A stretch of DNA of 64,000 bases, taken from Solibacillus ferritrahens (GTDB lineage: Bacteria; Bacillota; Bacilli; Bacillales_A; Planococcaceae). The DNA lies in the NCBI RefSeq assembly GCF_037027585.1, contig NZ_JAXCLE010000002.1, positions 248,001 through 312,000 of the forward strand, in the 5' to 3' direction. Under the pieces are notes generated by a model, which was given only the letters and a program-made list of their open reading frames with translations, had not been told where the DNA came from and ran no database searches. Shown here piece after piece: positions 8,081 to 17,424 of this stretch (positions are counted from its first letter, which is position 1; the number at the start of each line of letters is the position of its first letter). Both the position numbers and the translations under genes were made by a program.

Positions 8081-8974
8081 ATGATGAATCTATTGAATGA
8101 ACAACTATTAAAACTACACTATATCCTTCCTCTAACATGGCAAAAATTCCAAAATTTGATGACTATTTTAGATGATTTCGACAAAATATTACATTTTTCA
8201 CCAAAAAATTTAGCAATACATTTAAATATTAAAGAAGAAAAAGCAATACAGCTTATTCGACATTACAAAGAACTATTGTCAAAATCGATGACGAAATATT
8301 ATGAACAAGAAAATATTCACGCCATTCCCTATACAAGCCAATTTTATCCGCAACGCTTGAAACAACTATACGATGCACCAGCAGTTCTTTATGCAAAAGG
8401 GGATATACAATTATTAAATAAGTCAAAAATAATTGCGATCATTGGTTCCAGAGGTGCAACAAACTATAGTGAGGAAGTATTGAAAATGCTGATTCCTCCA
8501 CTAATCGATGAACAATTTATCGTAGTCAGCGGTCTTGCTAAAGGAGCAGACCGACTTGCACATGAGGCAACAATTGGTTATGGTGGAAAGACAATTGGTG
8601 TATTAGGGCATGGGTTCTTCCATAATTATCCGAAAGAAAATATAGTACTAAGCAAGTATATGGCAAGCCAACATTTATTAGTAACAGAATACCCTCCCTA
8701 TGTAGGAGTGCAGAAATGGCATTTTCCTGCACGTAACCGGATTATCAGCGGTCTAAGTGAAGCACTTATTGTCACAGAAGCAGCGCTTAAAAGCGGTACA
8801 TTAATTACTACAGAGCTTGCACTTGAACAAGGAAAAGAAGTGTTTGCGGTGCCTGGGAATATATTCAGTGAGCAGTCGCGCGGGACAAATAAATTAATAA
8901 AAGAAGGGGCAATTCCGGTATGGAATGGCTTTCAAATCCTTCAGGAATTACAAATGTTTTCAAAATACCGTTGA
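8081..8974 (+). CDS. dprA: DNA-processing protein DprA (Smf)
   Basis: DprA binds incoming single-stranded DNA during natural transformation and loads RecA on it. The 297-aa length equals B. subtilis Smf. A helical N-terminal region (about 1-80) is followed by the Rossmann-like DNA_processg_A domain with IGSRGAT, VSGLAKGADRLAHEA, GVLGHG, the PARNRIISGLS signature and the SGTLITTELALEQGKEVFAVPGN region. The SD AAAGGAG lies before the ATG at 8081; a second ATG three bases later is equally possible. It stands between the sucD terminator and topA as in B. subtilis. Its presence alone does not show that the cell is competent. Confidence 0.96.
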   Translation: MMNLLNEQLLKLHYILPLTWQKFQNLMTILDDFDKILHFSPKNLAIHLNIKEEKAIQLIRHYKELLSKSMTKYYEQENIHAIPYTSQFYPQRLKQLYDAPAVLYAKGDIQLLNKSKIIAIIGSRGATNYSEEVLKMLIPPLIDEQFIVVSGLAKGADRLAHEATIGYGGKTIGVLGHGFFHNYPKENIVLSKYMASQHLLVTEYPPYVGVQKWHFPARNRIISGLSEALIVTEAALKSGTLITTELALEQGKEVFAVPGNIFSEQSRGTNKLIKEGAIPVWNGFQILQELQMFSKYR

Positions 8975-9036
8975 AAAAAAGTTGCATTATTAGCCAATCT
9001 GTTATACATTTTGCAACAGGAAAGCTTTGAAAAACA

Positions 9037-9066
9037 TTGACAAATTCATTTGATTGAATTTAAGAA
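9037..9066 (+). promoter_or_regulatory. Candidate topA promoter
   Basis: A perfect -35 TTGACA (9037-9042) is followed 18 nt later by TAAGAA (9061-9066). The -10 is weak, so the exact element is uncertain. The SD AAGGAGG precedes topA. Confidence 0.35.
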
Positions 9067-9097
9067 AATAACAATACCTCTATAAGGAGGAAAACAG

Positions 9098-11182
9098 ATG
9101 GCAGATTATTTAGTAATTGTAGAATCACCTGCAAAGGCAAAAACAATTGAACGATACTTAGGGAAAAAATATAAAGTAAAAGCGTCAATTGGACATGTTC
9201 GTGATTTACCACGCAGTCAAATGGGAATTGATACCGAAAATAATTATGAACCAAAATATATTACGATTCGAGGTAAAGGTCCGGTACTCCAGGATCTGAA
9301 ATCAGCAGCAAAAAAGGTAAAAAAGATTTATCTCGCAGCCGATCCAGATCGTGAAGGGGAAGCAATTGCCTGGCATTTAGCCACTGCATTGAATGTAGAT
9401 ATTCATTCCGATTGCCGTGTCGTATTTAATGAAATCACGAAAGAAGCCATATTAGAAAGCTTCAAACACCCACGTCCGATTAATATGGATCTAGTTGATG
9501 CACAGCAAGCGCGTCGTATTCTAGATCGTCTAGTAGGTTATAATATTAGCCCGATTCTATGGAAAAAAGTGAAAAAAGGATTATCGGCAGGCCGTGTGCA
9601 ATCGGTTTCATTGCGTTTAATTATCGATCGGGAAAATGAAATTAAAAGCTTTATACCAGAAGAATATTGGTCAATTGATGCTAGTTTCGAGAAAAGTAAA
9701 AAGCAATTTGATGCTTTCTACTACGGAGACGGTAAAGAAAAAATTAAGCTAACAAATGAAGCACAGGTGAAGGATGTTTTAAAACGTGTAAAAGGCTCTG
9801 ACTTCGAAGTTATGAATGTTGTAAAGAAAGAACGTAAGCGCAATGCATCACCAGCCTTCACAACATCGTCACTGCAACAAGAAGCCGCGCGTAAATTAAA
9901 CTTCCGTGCGAAAAAAACAATGATGCTTGCCCAACAACTTTATGAAGGGATAGAGCTAAGCAAAAAAGAAGGGGCAGTCGGATTAATTACGTATATGCGT
10001 ACAGACTCTACACGAATTTCCGATACTGCCAAGTCGGAAGCAATGTCGTATATCGAAACAAAATACGGCAAAGATTTCATCGCTTTAGAGCAAAAGCAAG
10101 TGAAATCAAAGGCGAATGCACAAGATGCCCATGAAGCGATTCGACCAACGAGTGCGATGCGAACGCCAGAAGAATTAAAAACGATTTTAGGCCGTGACCA
10201 GCTTCGTCTGTACCGTTTAATTTGGGAACGTTTTATTGCTAGTCAAATGGCGCCAGCTGTCCTAGATACGGTAACAGTGGACCTTCAGAATAACGATGTA
10301 TTATTCCGCGCAAATGGTTCTCAAGTAAAGTTTGCGGGGTTCATGAAACTTTATATTGAAGGAACAGATGATCAAGCAGAAGAAACGAATAAACTTCTGC
10401 CTGAAATGAATATTGGCGATAAAGTAAAGTCACTTGAAATCGAGCCGAAGCAACATTTCACACAACCACCACCGCGCTATTCGGAGGCACGTCTTGTGAA
10501 ATCGTTAGAAGAGCTGGGTATAGGTCGACCATCAACATATGCGCCGACATTGGATACAATTCAAAAACGTGGTTATGTTCAACTGGATGCAAAACGTTTC
10601 GTACCTACGGAGCTTGGAGAAATTGTCCATCAGGCAACACTGGAGTTTTTCCCGGAAATCATTAACATAGAATTTACTGCACAAATGGAACAGAACCTGG
10701 ATGAAATCGAAGAAGGCATTACACAATGGGTAAATGTAATCGATGAATTCTATAAAGATTTTGAACCACGTGTTAAACACGCAGATGAAGTGATGGAAAA
10801 AATCGAGATAAAAGATGAGCCGGCAGGGGAAGACTGTGAAAAGTGCGGCAATCCAATGGTATTTAAACTTGGACGTTACGGGAAATTTATGGCTTGTTCA
10901 AACTTCCCTGATTGCCGTAACACAAAAGCGATAGTCAAACCAATCGATGTAAAATGTCCAACATGCGACGATGGTGAAATTGTTGAGCGTAAATCCAAAA
11001 CGAAGCGTATTTTCTACGGGTGCAATCGCTATCCGGAGTGCGACTTTGTATCATGGGATAAGCCGATTAGTAGACCTTGTCCGAAATGTAGTTCATTATT
11101 AGTAGAGAAGAAATTGAAAAAAGGTGTTCAAATTCAATGTACAAACAGTGAATGTGATTATGAAGAAACACCGTCACAATAA
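9098..11182 (+). CDS. topA: DNA topoisomerase I
   Basis: This type IA topoisomerase relaxes negative supercoils. The 694-aa product (B. subtilis 691) starts with a TOPRIM domain (LVIVESPAKAKTIERYLG, then ADPDREGE with acidic residues 82, 84 and 86). It continues with GLSAGRVQSVSLR and the catalytic Tyr299 in LITYMRTDST. Three C-terminal C4 zinc ribbons follow: CEKC...CSNFPDC, CPTC...CNRYPEC and CPKC...CTNSEC. The AAGGAGG SD is ideal. It is followed after 18 bases by trmFO, so topA-trmFO form a transcription unit that ends at 12556. Confidence 0.98.
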   Translation: MADYLVIVESPAKAKTIERYLGKKYKVKASIGHVRDLPRSQMGIDTENNYEPKYITIRGKGPVLQDLKSAAKKVKKIYLAADPDREGEAIAWHLATALNVDIHSDCRVVFNEITKEAILESFKHPRPINMDLVDAQQARRILDRLVGYNISPILWKKVKKGLSAGRVQSVSLRLIIDRENEIKSFIPEEYWSIDASFEKSKKQFDAFYYGDGKEKIKLTNEAQVKDVLKRVKGSDFEVMNVVKKERKRNASPAFTTSSLQQEAARKLNFRAKKTMMLAQQLYEGIELSKKEGAVGLITYMRTDSTRISDTAKSEAMSYIETKYGKDFIALEQKQVKSKANAQDAHEAIRPTSAMRTPEELKTILGRDQLRLYRLIWERFIASQMAPAVLDTVTVDLQNNDVLFRANGSQVKFAGFMKLYIEGTDDQAEETNKLLPEMNIGDKVKSLEIEPKQHFTQPPPRYSEARLVKSLEELGIGRPSTYAPTLDTIQKRGYVQLDAKRFVPTELGEIVHQATLEFFPEIINIEFTAQMEQNLDEIEEGITQWVNVIDEFYKDFEPRVKHADEVMEKIEIKDEPAGEDCEKCGNPMVFKLGRYGKFMACSNFPDCRNTKAIVKPIDVKCPTCDDGEIVERKSKTKRIFYGCNRYPECDFVSWDKPISRPCPKCSSLLVEKKLKKGVQIQCTNSECDYEETPSQ

Positions 11183-11200
11183 AATGAAGAGGTAACAAAA

Positions 11201-12514
11201 ATGACACAACAAATAGTAAATGTAATTGGAGCAGGTTTAGCTGGTTCAGAAGCAGCTTGGCAAATTGCGAAGCGCGGTGTGAACGTACGTTTATATGAAA
11301 TGCGCCCAGTAAAGCAAACACCTGCACATCACACAGATAAATTCGCTGAGCTTGTATGCTCAAACTCTTTACGTGCAAATGGCTTAACAAACGCTGTTGG
11401 TGTAATCAAAGAGGAAATGCGTAAATTGGATTCTGTTATTATAGCAGCAGCGGACAATAGTTCAGTACCTGCCGGTGGTGCCTTGGCTGTAGACCGACAT
11501 GAGTTTGCGGGACATGTAACAGATAAAGTTAAAAATCATCCGCTAATTGAGGTTATCAATGAAGAAGTAACTGAAATTCCTGAAGGGATTACTGTTATTG
11601 CGACAGGACCATTAACTTCCGAAGCGTTAGCGAAGGAGATTCAAGGTCTTACTGGGGAAGAATATTTATACTTCTATGATGCAGCGGCACCTATCATCGA
11701 AAAAGATTCAATCAACATGGACAAAGTATACTTGAAATCACGCTATGACAAAGGTGAAGCAGCATATTTGAACTGTCCAATGACGAAAGAAGAGTTCAAT
11801 GCATTCCGTGAAGCATTAATTACTGCAGAATGTGCACCACTAAAGGAATTCGAAAAAGAAAAGTATTTCGAAGGCTGTATGCCAATTGAAGTGATGGCTG
11901 CCCGTGGTGAAAAAACGATGACATTCGGTCCGATGAAGCCAGTAGGTTTAGAAGATCCTAAAACAAATAAACGCCCATATGCCGTTGTTCAATTGCGTCA
12001 AGATGATGCTGCAGGAACACTTTATAATTTGGTAGGTTTCCAAACACACCTAAAATGGCCGGAACAAAAGCGTGTATTCTCCATGATTCCGGGTTTAGAG
12101 AATTTAGAAATTGTAAGATACGGGGTAATGCACCGTAATACATTTATCAACTCACCAAAGGTATTAACGCAAACTTATCAATTAAAGGCTCGTCCAAATC
12201 TATTCTTTGCTGGTCAAATGACAGGTGTGGAAGGCTATGTAGAATCTGCAGGCAGTGGGTTAATTGCAGGAATCAACGCAGCTCGCATGGCGCTAGGTCA
12301 AGAGTTGCTGTACTTCCCGCACGAAACAGCTTTAGGTGCGATGGCTCGTTACATTACACATACAGATGCGAAAAACTTCCAACCAATGAACGTAAACTTC
12401 GGCATTTTCCCGGAGCTTGGCGAACGTATTAAATCAAAGCCGGAGCGAGCAGAACGCCATGCAAACCGCGCATTAGAATCAATTCAGAATTTTATTAATA
12501 CTCAAGTAGTTTAA
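11201..12514 (+). CDS. trmFO: tRNA m5U54 methyltransferase TrmFO (folate/FAD-dependent)
   Basis: TrmFO methylates U54 in the T loop of tRNA using methylenetetrahydrofolate and FAD, instead of S-adenosylmethionine. The 437-aa product begins with the dinucleotide-binding NVIGAGLAGSEAAW. It contains the CSNSLRANGL block and the C-terminal GQMTGVEGYVESAGSGL block expected of the Gid/TrmFO family. The SD is GAGG, nine bases before the ATG. It follows topA closely and ends in a strong terminator, which is the usual topA-gid pairing in Bacillales. Confidence 0.97.
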   Translation: MTQQIVNVIGAGLAGSEAAWQIAKRGVNVRLYEMRPVKQTPAHHTDKFAELVCSNSLRANGLTNAVGVIKEEMRKLDSVIIAAADNSSVPAGGALAVDRHEFAGHVTDKVKNHPLIEVINEEVTEIPEGITVIATGPLTSEALAKEIQGLTGEEYLYFYDAAAPIIEKDSINMDKVYLKSRYDKGEAAYLNCPMTKEEFNAFREALITAECAPLKEFEKEKYFEGCMPIEVMAARGEKTMTFGPMKPVGLEDPKTNKRPYAVVQLRQDDAAGTLYNLVGFQTHLKWPEQKRVFSMIPGLENLEIVRYGVMHRNTFINSPKVLTQTYQLKARPNLFFAGQMTGVEGYVESAGSGLIAGINAARMALGQELLYFPHETALGAMARYITHTDAKNFQPMNVNFGIFPELGERIKSKPERAERHANRALESIQNFINTQVV

Positions 12515-12519
12515 TTGCG

Positions 12520-12556
12520 AAAAGCCCTTAAAGACTGATATACTTTAGGGGCTTTT
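12520..12556 (+). terminator. Terminator of topA-trmFO
   Basis: A 14-bp stem (12520-12533 with 12543-12556, one G-U pair) has a 9-nt loop and ends in TTTT. Downstream to 12776 lie 220 AT-rich bases. The best promoter-like match in them is TTGAAA (12670-12675) with TATAGT (12691-12696), but the spacer is only 15 nt. Confidence 0.9.
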
Positions 12557-12776
12557 ACATTTATGCTATAAAATTCAGTGAAATATTGGGTAAACTAGAA
12601 AAATATTGTGATAATTATTGGAATTGCCGAATAAATACAAGAAAAGTGAATAATTCTAGCATATTTTACTTGAAAAGTTATCATGATAGGTATAGTGTCA
12701 ATATGTATGTTTTTTTAGGAAATATTAAGTGTCCATACACATCATTTCTCTTTTGGAATAACTGGGGGTATACAGG

Positions 12777-13676
12777 ATGGATGTAACATTGCAAAATCAT
12801 TTAGAACAATTTATTCGCTACGTACAGTTGGAAAAGAACTTTTCTCTACATACTGTACGAGAATATCAATCTGATTTACATGAGTTCTTTGCATTTTTAC
12901 ATTCTGAAGGTGTACAAAAAATTACAGAAGTTGAATATATCCATGCACGTTTGTATGTAACAAAGCTTTATGATGAACAAAAAGCAAGAACTTCCATCTC
13001 AAGGAAAATCTCATCTATCCGTTCTTTTTTCCGGTTTTTAAATCGAGAACTGAATATTGATGATGCTCCGTTTCGTTCACTTTATCATCCGAAAAAGGAA
13101 GAGCGATTACCGAGCTTTTTTTATGAGGAAGAATTAAAACAACTATTCGAAAAAAATGAAGGCAATGAGCCTATCCAAATTCGTAATATCGCATTGTTGG
13201 AGATTCTATATGCTACCGGCATGCGTGTAAGTGAATGTGTAAGTTTAGAGCTTGCAGACATCGATTTTCATTACAGTATCGTCCGTGTCATGGGAAAAGG
13301 CCGTAAAGAGCGAATTATTCCCTTTGGACAGTATGCACATGAGGCACTTACTCGTTATATAGAGCAGGTCCGTCCATCTTTAATGAAAAAAGAAAACCAT
13401 CAAAAAGTCTTTGTCAATATGCGAGGTGGCGAACTTACTACCCGTGGTGTGCGTTATATATTAAGTGAAATGATCGATAATGCAAGTATGCACACTAAAA
13501 TTTATCCACATATGCTGCGCCACACATTTGCTACGCATTTATTAAATAATGGAGCGGATATGCGTACAGTTCAGGAATTACTTGGACACGCGAATTTATC
13601 TTCAACTCAGATTTATACTCATGTAACGAAAGAAGCTTTAAGAAAGACATATATGAATAGTCATCCGAGAGCATAA
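12777..13676 (+). CDS. xerC: Tyrosine recombinase XerC (CodV)
   Basis: XerC, with XerD, resolves chromosome dimers at dif. The 299-aa product has an N-terminal SAM-like core-binding domain (about 1-95) and a C-terminal catalytic domain. The full active site is visible: Arg150 (ATGMRVSE), Lys174 (GKGRKER), His245 and Arg248 (HMLRHTF), His271 (LGHANLS) and nucleophile Tyr280 (TQIYTHV). A GGGGG SD lies eight bases before the ATG. It is the first gene of xerC-hslV-hslU-codY, the cod operon arrangement of B. subtilis (codVWXY). Confidence 0.97.
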   Translation: MDVTLQNHLEQFIRYVQLEKNFSLHTVREYQSDLHEFFAFLHSEGVQKITEVEYIHARLYVTKLYDEQKARTSISRKISSIRSFFRFLNRELNIDDAPFRSLYHPKKEERLPSFFYEEELKQLFEKNEGNEPIQIRNIALLEILYATGMRVSECVSLELADIDFHYSIVRVMGKGRKERIIPFGQYAHEALTRYIEQVRPSLMKKENHQKVFVNMRGGELTTRGVRYILSEMIDNASMHTKIYPHMLRHTFATHLLNNGADMRTVQELLGHANLSSTQIYTHVTKEALRKTYMNSHPRA

Positions 13677-13695
13677 AGTTAAGGGGGAATGAAAT

Positions 13696-14238
13696 ATGGG
13701 TCAAATTCATGCGACAACGATATTCGCCATTCATCATAAAGGTGAATGTGCAATGGCAGGGGATGGTCAAGTTACATTAGGGAATGCAGTTGTAATGAAG
13801 CATACGGCACGTAAGGTCAGACGTCTGTTTAATGGGAAAGTTTTAGCGGGATTCGCAGGTTCTGTCGCAGATGCTTTTACATTATTTGAAATGTTTGAGG
13901 CGAAGCTCAATGAGTATAATGGGAATCTACAAAGGGCTTCAGTCGAAGTAGCAAAGCAATGGCGTGGAGATAAAATGCTACGACAGCTTGAAGCGATGCT
14001 GCTCGTCATGGACGAATCAACATTGCTGCTTGTATCAGGTACAGGTGAAGTTATTGAGCCGGATGATGGGATTTTAGCGATCGGCTCCGGAGGTAATTAT
14101 GCTTTATCGGCTGGTCGAGCATTGAAGAAACATGCTGGAGATCATTTATCGGCAAAGGAAATCGCAGAAGCTGCATTAACGACTGCTGCGGATATTTGTG
14201 TGTTTACAAACCATAATATAATCTTGGAGGTATTATAA
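13696..14238 (+). CDS. hslV: HslV (ClpQ/CodW) peptidase subunit of the HslUV protease
   Basis: HslV forms the double-ring proteolytic core that works with the HslU ATPase. The 180-aa product carries the family block ATTIFAIHHKGECAMAGDGQVT and the GSGGNYAL segment. B. subtilis CodW has been described as using a Ser at position 2. Here position 2 is Gly (MGQIHATTIF), so the only candidate N-terminal nucleophile is Thr7, after removal of six residues as in the canonical Thr-type HslV. The start is fixed by the GGGGGA SD at 13682-13687. Its stop shares one base with the hslU start. Confidence 0.96.
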   Translation: MGQIHATTIFAIHHKGECAMAGDGQVTLGNAVVMKHTARKVRRLFNGKVLAGFAGSVADAFTLFEMFEAKLNEYNGNLQRASVEVAKQWRGDKMLRQLEAMLLVMDESTLLLVSGTGEVIEPDDGILAIGSGGNYALSAGRALKKHAGDHLSAKEIAEAALTTAADICVFTNHNIILEVL

Positions 14239-15629
14239 TGACTTCGATCAATTTAACACCAAGACAAATTACGGAACATTTGAATCGACATATTGTTGGT
14301 CAGGAAACAGCCAAGCGCGCTGTGGCGATTGCATTACGCAACCGTTACCGCCGTTCATTGCTAAGTGAAGAATTAAAAACTGAAGTAATACCGAAAAATA
14401 TATTAATGATTGGACCTACTGGTGTAGGGAAGACAGAAATTGCGCGTAGAATTGCTAAACTAACAAATGCCCCATTTATTAAAGTGGAAGCAACAAAGTT
14501 TACGGAAGTTGGATATGTAGGTCGTGATGTTGAATCAATGGTGCGTGACCTAGTAGAAGCGTCTCGGCGCCTTGTGAAAGACGAAATGGTTGAAGCAGTA
14601 AAGGAACAGGCTGAGCGCAATGCAAATGAAGTGCTAATAAAATTATTAGTCCCTTCAAAAGTAAAAGAAAAGCTGACGCAAAATCCATTTGAAATGCTCT
14701 TTGGACAAAAAGACACAGCACAAGAAGATGCTGCTCAACAAGAAGAGCCTGAGATTCGTACTAGACGTGCGCAAATTGCTCAGGATTTAAAAGACGGAAA
14801 ATTAGAAGAACAGTGGGTAACGATAGAAGTGACGGAAAGTGCACCATCACTTTTTGATGCGATGCCCGGAATGAATATCGATAATGCGAATGGTATGCAG
14901 GATATGCTGTCTAATTTAATGCCGAAAAAAACAAAAAAACGTAAAGTCCAAGTAAAGGATGCACGCCGCATTTTAGTTCAGGAAGAAGCCAATAAACTAA
15001 TCGATACAGATGCTTTATCCAGTGAAGCAATTAACCGTGCAGAGCAGTCCGGTATTATTTTTATTGACGAAATTGACAAAATTGCGAGTAAAGGTTCTTC
15101 ATCTGCCGAAGTATCCCGTGAAGGGGTGCAACGTGATATATTACCGATTGTAGAGGGGTCAACTGTAACAACGAAATATGGAACTGTAAAAACCGATTAC
15201 ATGCTTTTTATAGCAGCAGGTGCGTTCCATATATCTAAGCCGAGCGATTTAATCCCAGAATTGCAAGGGCGATTCCCAATTCGTGTAGAACTTGAAAAAT
15301 TAACGAAGGACGATTTTGTACGTATATTACAGGAGCCTGATCAATCGTTAATTTTACAATATAAAGCATTACTTGAAACGGAAGGCGTTACACTTGAATT
15401 TACAAAAGAAGCAATTGAACGTATTGCAGAAATTGCTACTGAAGTAAATCAGGAAACGGATAATATTGGTGCGCGTCGACTTCACACAATTTTAGAACGA
15501 TTACTTGAAGAACTTTCTTATGAGGCTTCTGAAATTGCACCAGCACATATCGACATTACCCCGAACTATGTCGATCAAAAATTGTCGAATATAGTAAAAA
15601 ACAAAGATTTATCACAATTTATTCTTTAA
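14238..15629 (+). CDS. hslU: HslU (ClpY/CodX) ATPase subunit of the HslUV protease
   Basis: HslU is the AAA+ unfoldase that feeds substrates to HslV. The 463-aa product has Walker A GPTGVGKT (59-66), the pore-loop motif GYVGRD just after it, an inserted intermediate domain (about 110-240, acidic and Q-rich), Walker B with DEID (277-280), and the C-terminal sensor-2 region with GARRLHTILE. The protein ends in DLSQFIL, consistent with the C-terminal tail that docks into HslV. It overlaps hslV by one base, giving coupled translation. Confidence 0.98.
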   Translation: MTSINLTPRQITEHLNRHIVGQETAKRAVAIALRNRYRRSLLSEELKTEVIPKNILMIGPTGVGKTEIARRIAKLTNAPFIKVEATKFTEVGYVGRDVESMVRDLVEASRRLVKDEMVEAVKEQAERNANEVLIKLLVPSKVKEKLTQNPFEMLFGQKDTAQEDAAQQEEPEIRTRRAQIAQDLKDGKLEEQWVTIEVTESAPSLFDAMPGMNIDNANGMQDMLSNLMPKKTKKRKVQVKDARRILVQEEANKLIDTDALSSEAINRAEQSGIIFIDEIDKIASKGSSSAEVSREGVQRDILPIVEGSTVTTKYGTVKTDYMLFIAAGAFHISKPSDLIPELQGRFPIRVELEKLTKDDFVRILQEPDQSLILQYKALLETEGVTLEFTKEAIERIAEIATEVNQETDNIGARRLHTILERLLEELSYEASEIAPAHIDITPNYVDQKLSNIVKNKDLSQFIL

Positions 15630-15714
15630 TTATAAGTTGAATTAGTATCTTTAAATTGTAAAAACCTTTAGAATATTAAGTGAATTAAACAAGTCCTGTA
15701 GGAGGAAAATAGAA

Positions 15715-16494
15715 ATGAATTTATTAACAAAAACACGAAAAATCAATTCGATGTTACAAGCATCTGCTGGGAAACCGGTTAACTTTAAAGAAATGGCAAA
15801 TACTTTAGGTGATATAATCGAAAGTAACGTATTTATCGTAAGCCGTAAAGGGAAGTTACTTGGTATTTCCATTCACCAGCAAATCGAAAATGAGCGTATG
15901 AAAAAAATGTTTGAAGTGCGCCAATTCCCAGAAGCATATACACAAAACTTATTCAATATTACTGAAACATCTCCTAACTTGGATGTTAATAATGAACATA
16001 CAGCATTCCCTGTTGAAAACAAAGACTTGTTTTCAAACGGATTAACTACTATTGTTCCTATTATTGGTGGCGGTGACCGTTTAGGAACGTTAATTTTAGC
16101 TCGCATTAGCGATCAGTTTGAAGATGATGATTTAATTCTTGCTGAATATGGCGCAACAGTAGTTGGTATGGAAATCTTACGCGAAAAGTCGGAAGAGATT
16201 GAAGAAGAAGCTCGTTCGAAGGCTGTCGTTCAAATGGCAATTAACTCGTTATCTTATTCTGAACTTGAAGCGATTGAGCATATTTTTGAAGAGCTTGATG
16301 GCAATGAAGGTTTGCTTGTAGCTTCTAAAATTGCAGACCGTGTAGGAATTACTCGCTCGGTTATCGTTAACGCTTTACGTAAGCTGGAATCCGCAGGTGT
16401 TATTGAATCGCGTTCGTTAGGGATGAAGGGAACATATATTAAAGTATTGAACGATAAATTCCTTACAGCTTTGGCAGAAATCAAAATGAAATAA
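15715..16494 (+). CDS. codY: Global transcriptional regulator CodY
   Basis: CodY senses branched-chain amino acids (N-terminal GAF domain) and GTP, and represses nutrient-stress genes. The 259-aa length matches the family. The GAF domain covers about residues 1-155. A long linker helix leads to the winged helix-turn-helix near residues 195-240 (EGLLVASKIADRVGITRSVI, then NALRKLESAGVIESR). The SD is TAGGAGG. It ends the xerC operon with a terminator and stands just before the flagellar cluster; in B. subtilis CodY represses fla/che directly. I did not find a convincing CodY box in the gap. Confidence 0.98.
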   Translation: MNLLTKTRKINSMLQASAGKPVNFKEMANTLGDIIESNVFIVSRKGKLLGISIHQQIENERMKKMFEVRQFPEAYTQNLFNITETSPNLDVNNEHTAFPVENKDLFSNGLTTIVPIIGGGDRLGTLILARISDQFEDDDLILAEYGATVVGMEILREKSEEIEEEARSKAVVQMAINSLSYSELEAIEHIFEELDGNEGLLVASKIADRVGITRSVIVNALRKLESAGVIESRSLGMKGTYIKVLNDKFLTALAEIKMK

Positions 16495-16503
16495 ATAATA
16501 AAC

Positions 16504-16545
16504 AGACATGATGAGGTTTTTCTACCTTGTTGTGTCTTTTTTTTT
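16504..16545 (+). terminator. Terminator of the xerC-codY operon
   Basis: A 14-bp stem (16504-16517 with 16524-16537, four G-U pairs) is followed by nine T residues. Confidence 0.85.
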
Positions 16546-17032
16546 GAGGGCGATTTGGGTACTTTTTACTGTTTATGTAAAACAAATGATAGTTATGGAT
16601 TGGTTACTACAATAAAATAAATAATATTTATACCTATATAAAAATAAAACCGTATGACAAAGGGTTTGTTACAATTTTATGAATTATTATTATAAAGTCC
16701 AACTTTTACAGGGTTTTAGTGTATGATATTTGAGTCTAATTTATATATTAGTTCTATTAAATCATTTATAATGAAAGGTATTATATATTATAAATTAGTA
16801 TTTTCCTGATTGCAGGATAGAATGATAGGTTCAAAAGGATTATATTACTAGGAAATATATATTTGTTTTTCACTATAATTCCAATTAATAAAGAAAAAAA
16901 TCGCGAAAAATGGTTAATTTAGACTATCTAATAGGGTCTAAAGTCGATAGACACTGCAAAAAAATATAATTACAATTGTATTATTAAGATTTCATGTACA
17001 TTATTTAGTAAACAATGAATGAGGTGAGCATT
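16546..17032 (+). promoter_or_regulatory. Long AT-rich upstream region of the fla/che cluster
   Basis: These 487 bases carry no gene. Two sigma-A-like candidates are visible: TTGTTA 16666-16671 with TATTAT 16688-16693 (16-nt spacer), and TTTACA 16705-16710 with TATTTG 16727-16732 (16-nt spacer, TGA extended -10). An inverted pair GTCTA/TAGAC with a 7-nt spacer lies near 16940. I see no c-di-GMP riboswitch core and no clear sigma-D promoter. Confidence 0.35.
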
Positions 17033-17422
17033 TTGGATTTATTTGGTGGTACTATAAACAGTCTGGAAAAAGGACTTTCGTACGCTACATTAAAGAATAA
17101 AGCAATTTCCCAAAATATTGCGAATGTTGATACACCGAACTATAAAACGAAAGAAGTAAGCTTTAAAGATGTTTTTAATGATGTGAAAAAAGATTCAATC
17201 TCGGCCAATCGAACAGATGCTAGACATTATGATTTTAAAATGGAAATCGGCGGCAATGGTGTGTACTCAAATAATTTCCGTACTAGACCAAATGGTAATG
17301 CAGTGAATATGGATGCGGAACAAGCGAAATTAGCTGAAAACACCATTTACTACAATGCCCTTATCGATCGAATTGGTAGTAAATTTTCTACGTTAAATAA
17401 CGTTGTCAAAGGGGGGAGATAG
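17033..17422 (+). CDS. flgB: Flagellar basal-body rod protein FlgB
   Basis: FlgB is the proximal rod subunit, exported by the flagellar type III apparatus. The 129-aa product has the rod/hook N-terminal signature SQNIANVDTPNYK and a C-terminal helix that pairs with it in the assembled rod. I chose the TTG at 17033 (M-D-L-F-G-G-T) because GAGGTGA lies five bases upstream and B. subtilis FlgB begins MDLF. The in-frame ATG at 17015 would place the SD inside the gene. It is the first gene of the fla/che cluster. Confidence 0.95.
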   Translation: MDLFGGTINSLEKGLSYATLKNKAISQNIANVDTPNYKTKEVSFKDVFNDVKKDSISANRTDARHYDFKMEIGGNGVYSNNFRTRPNGNAVNMDAEQAKLAENTIYYNALIDRIGSKFSTLNNVVKGGR

Positions 17423-17424
17423 TC

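Noticed and set aside
8981..9018. Terminator between dprA and topA (GTTGCA ... TGCAAC)
   Set aside because: Six-base arms with a long AT loop and no T run; too weak to call.
12586..12786. 66-aa open frame between trmFO and xerC
   Set aside because: No SD, atypical composition (many N, Y and W), runs into the xerC start and sits in the promoter region.
16935..16955. Sigma-D -10-like GTCGATAG before flgB
   Set aside because: No TAAA -35 at the required 13-15 nt distance.
17015..17032. ATG at 17015 as the flgB start
   Set aside because: The SD GAGGTGA would lie inside the coding sequence; the TTG at 17033 gives the family N-terminus.
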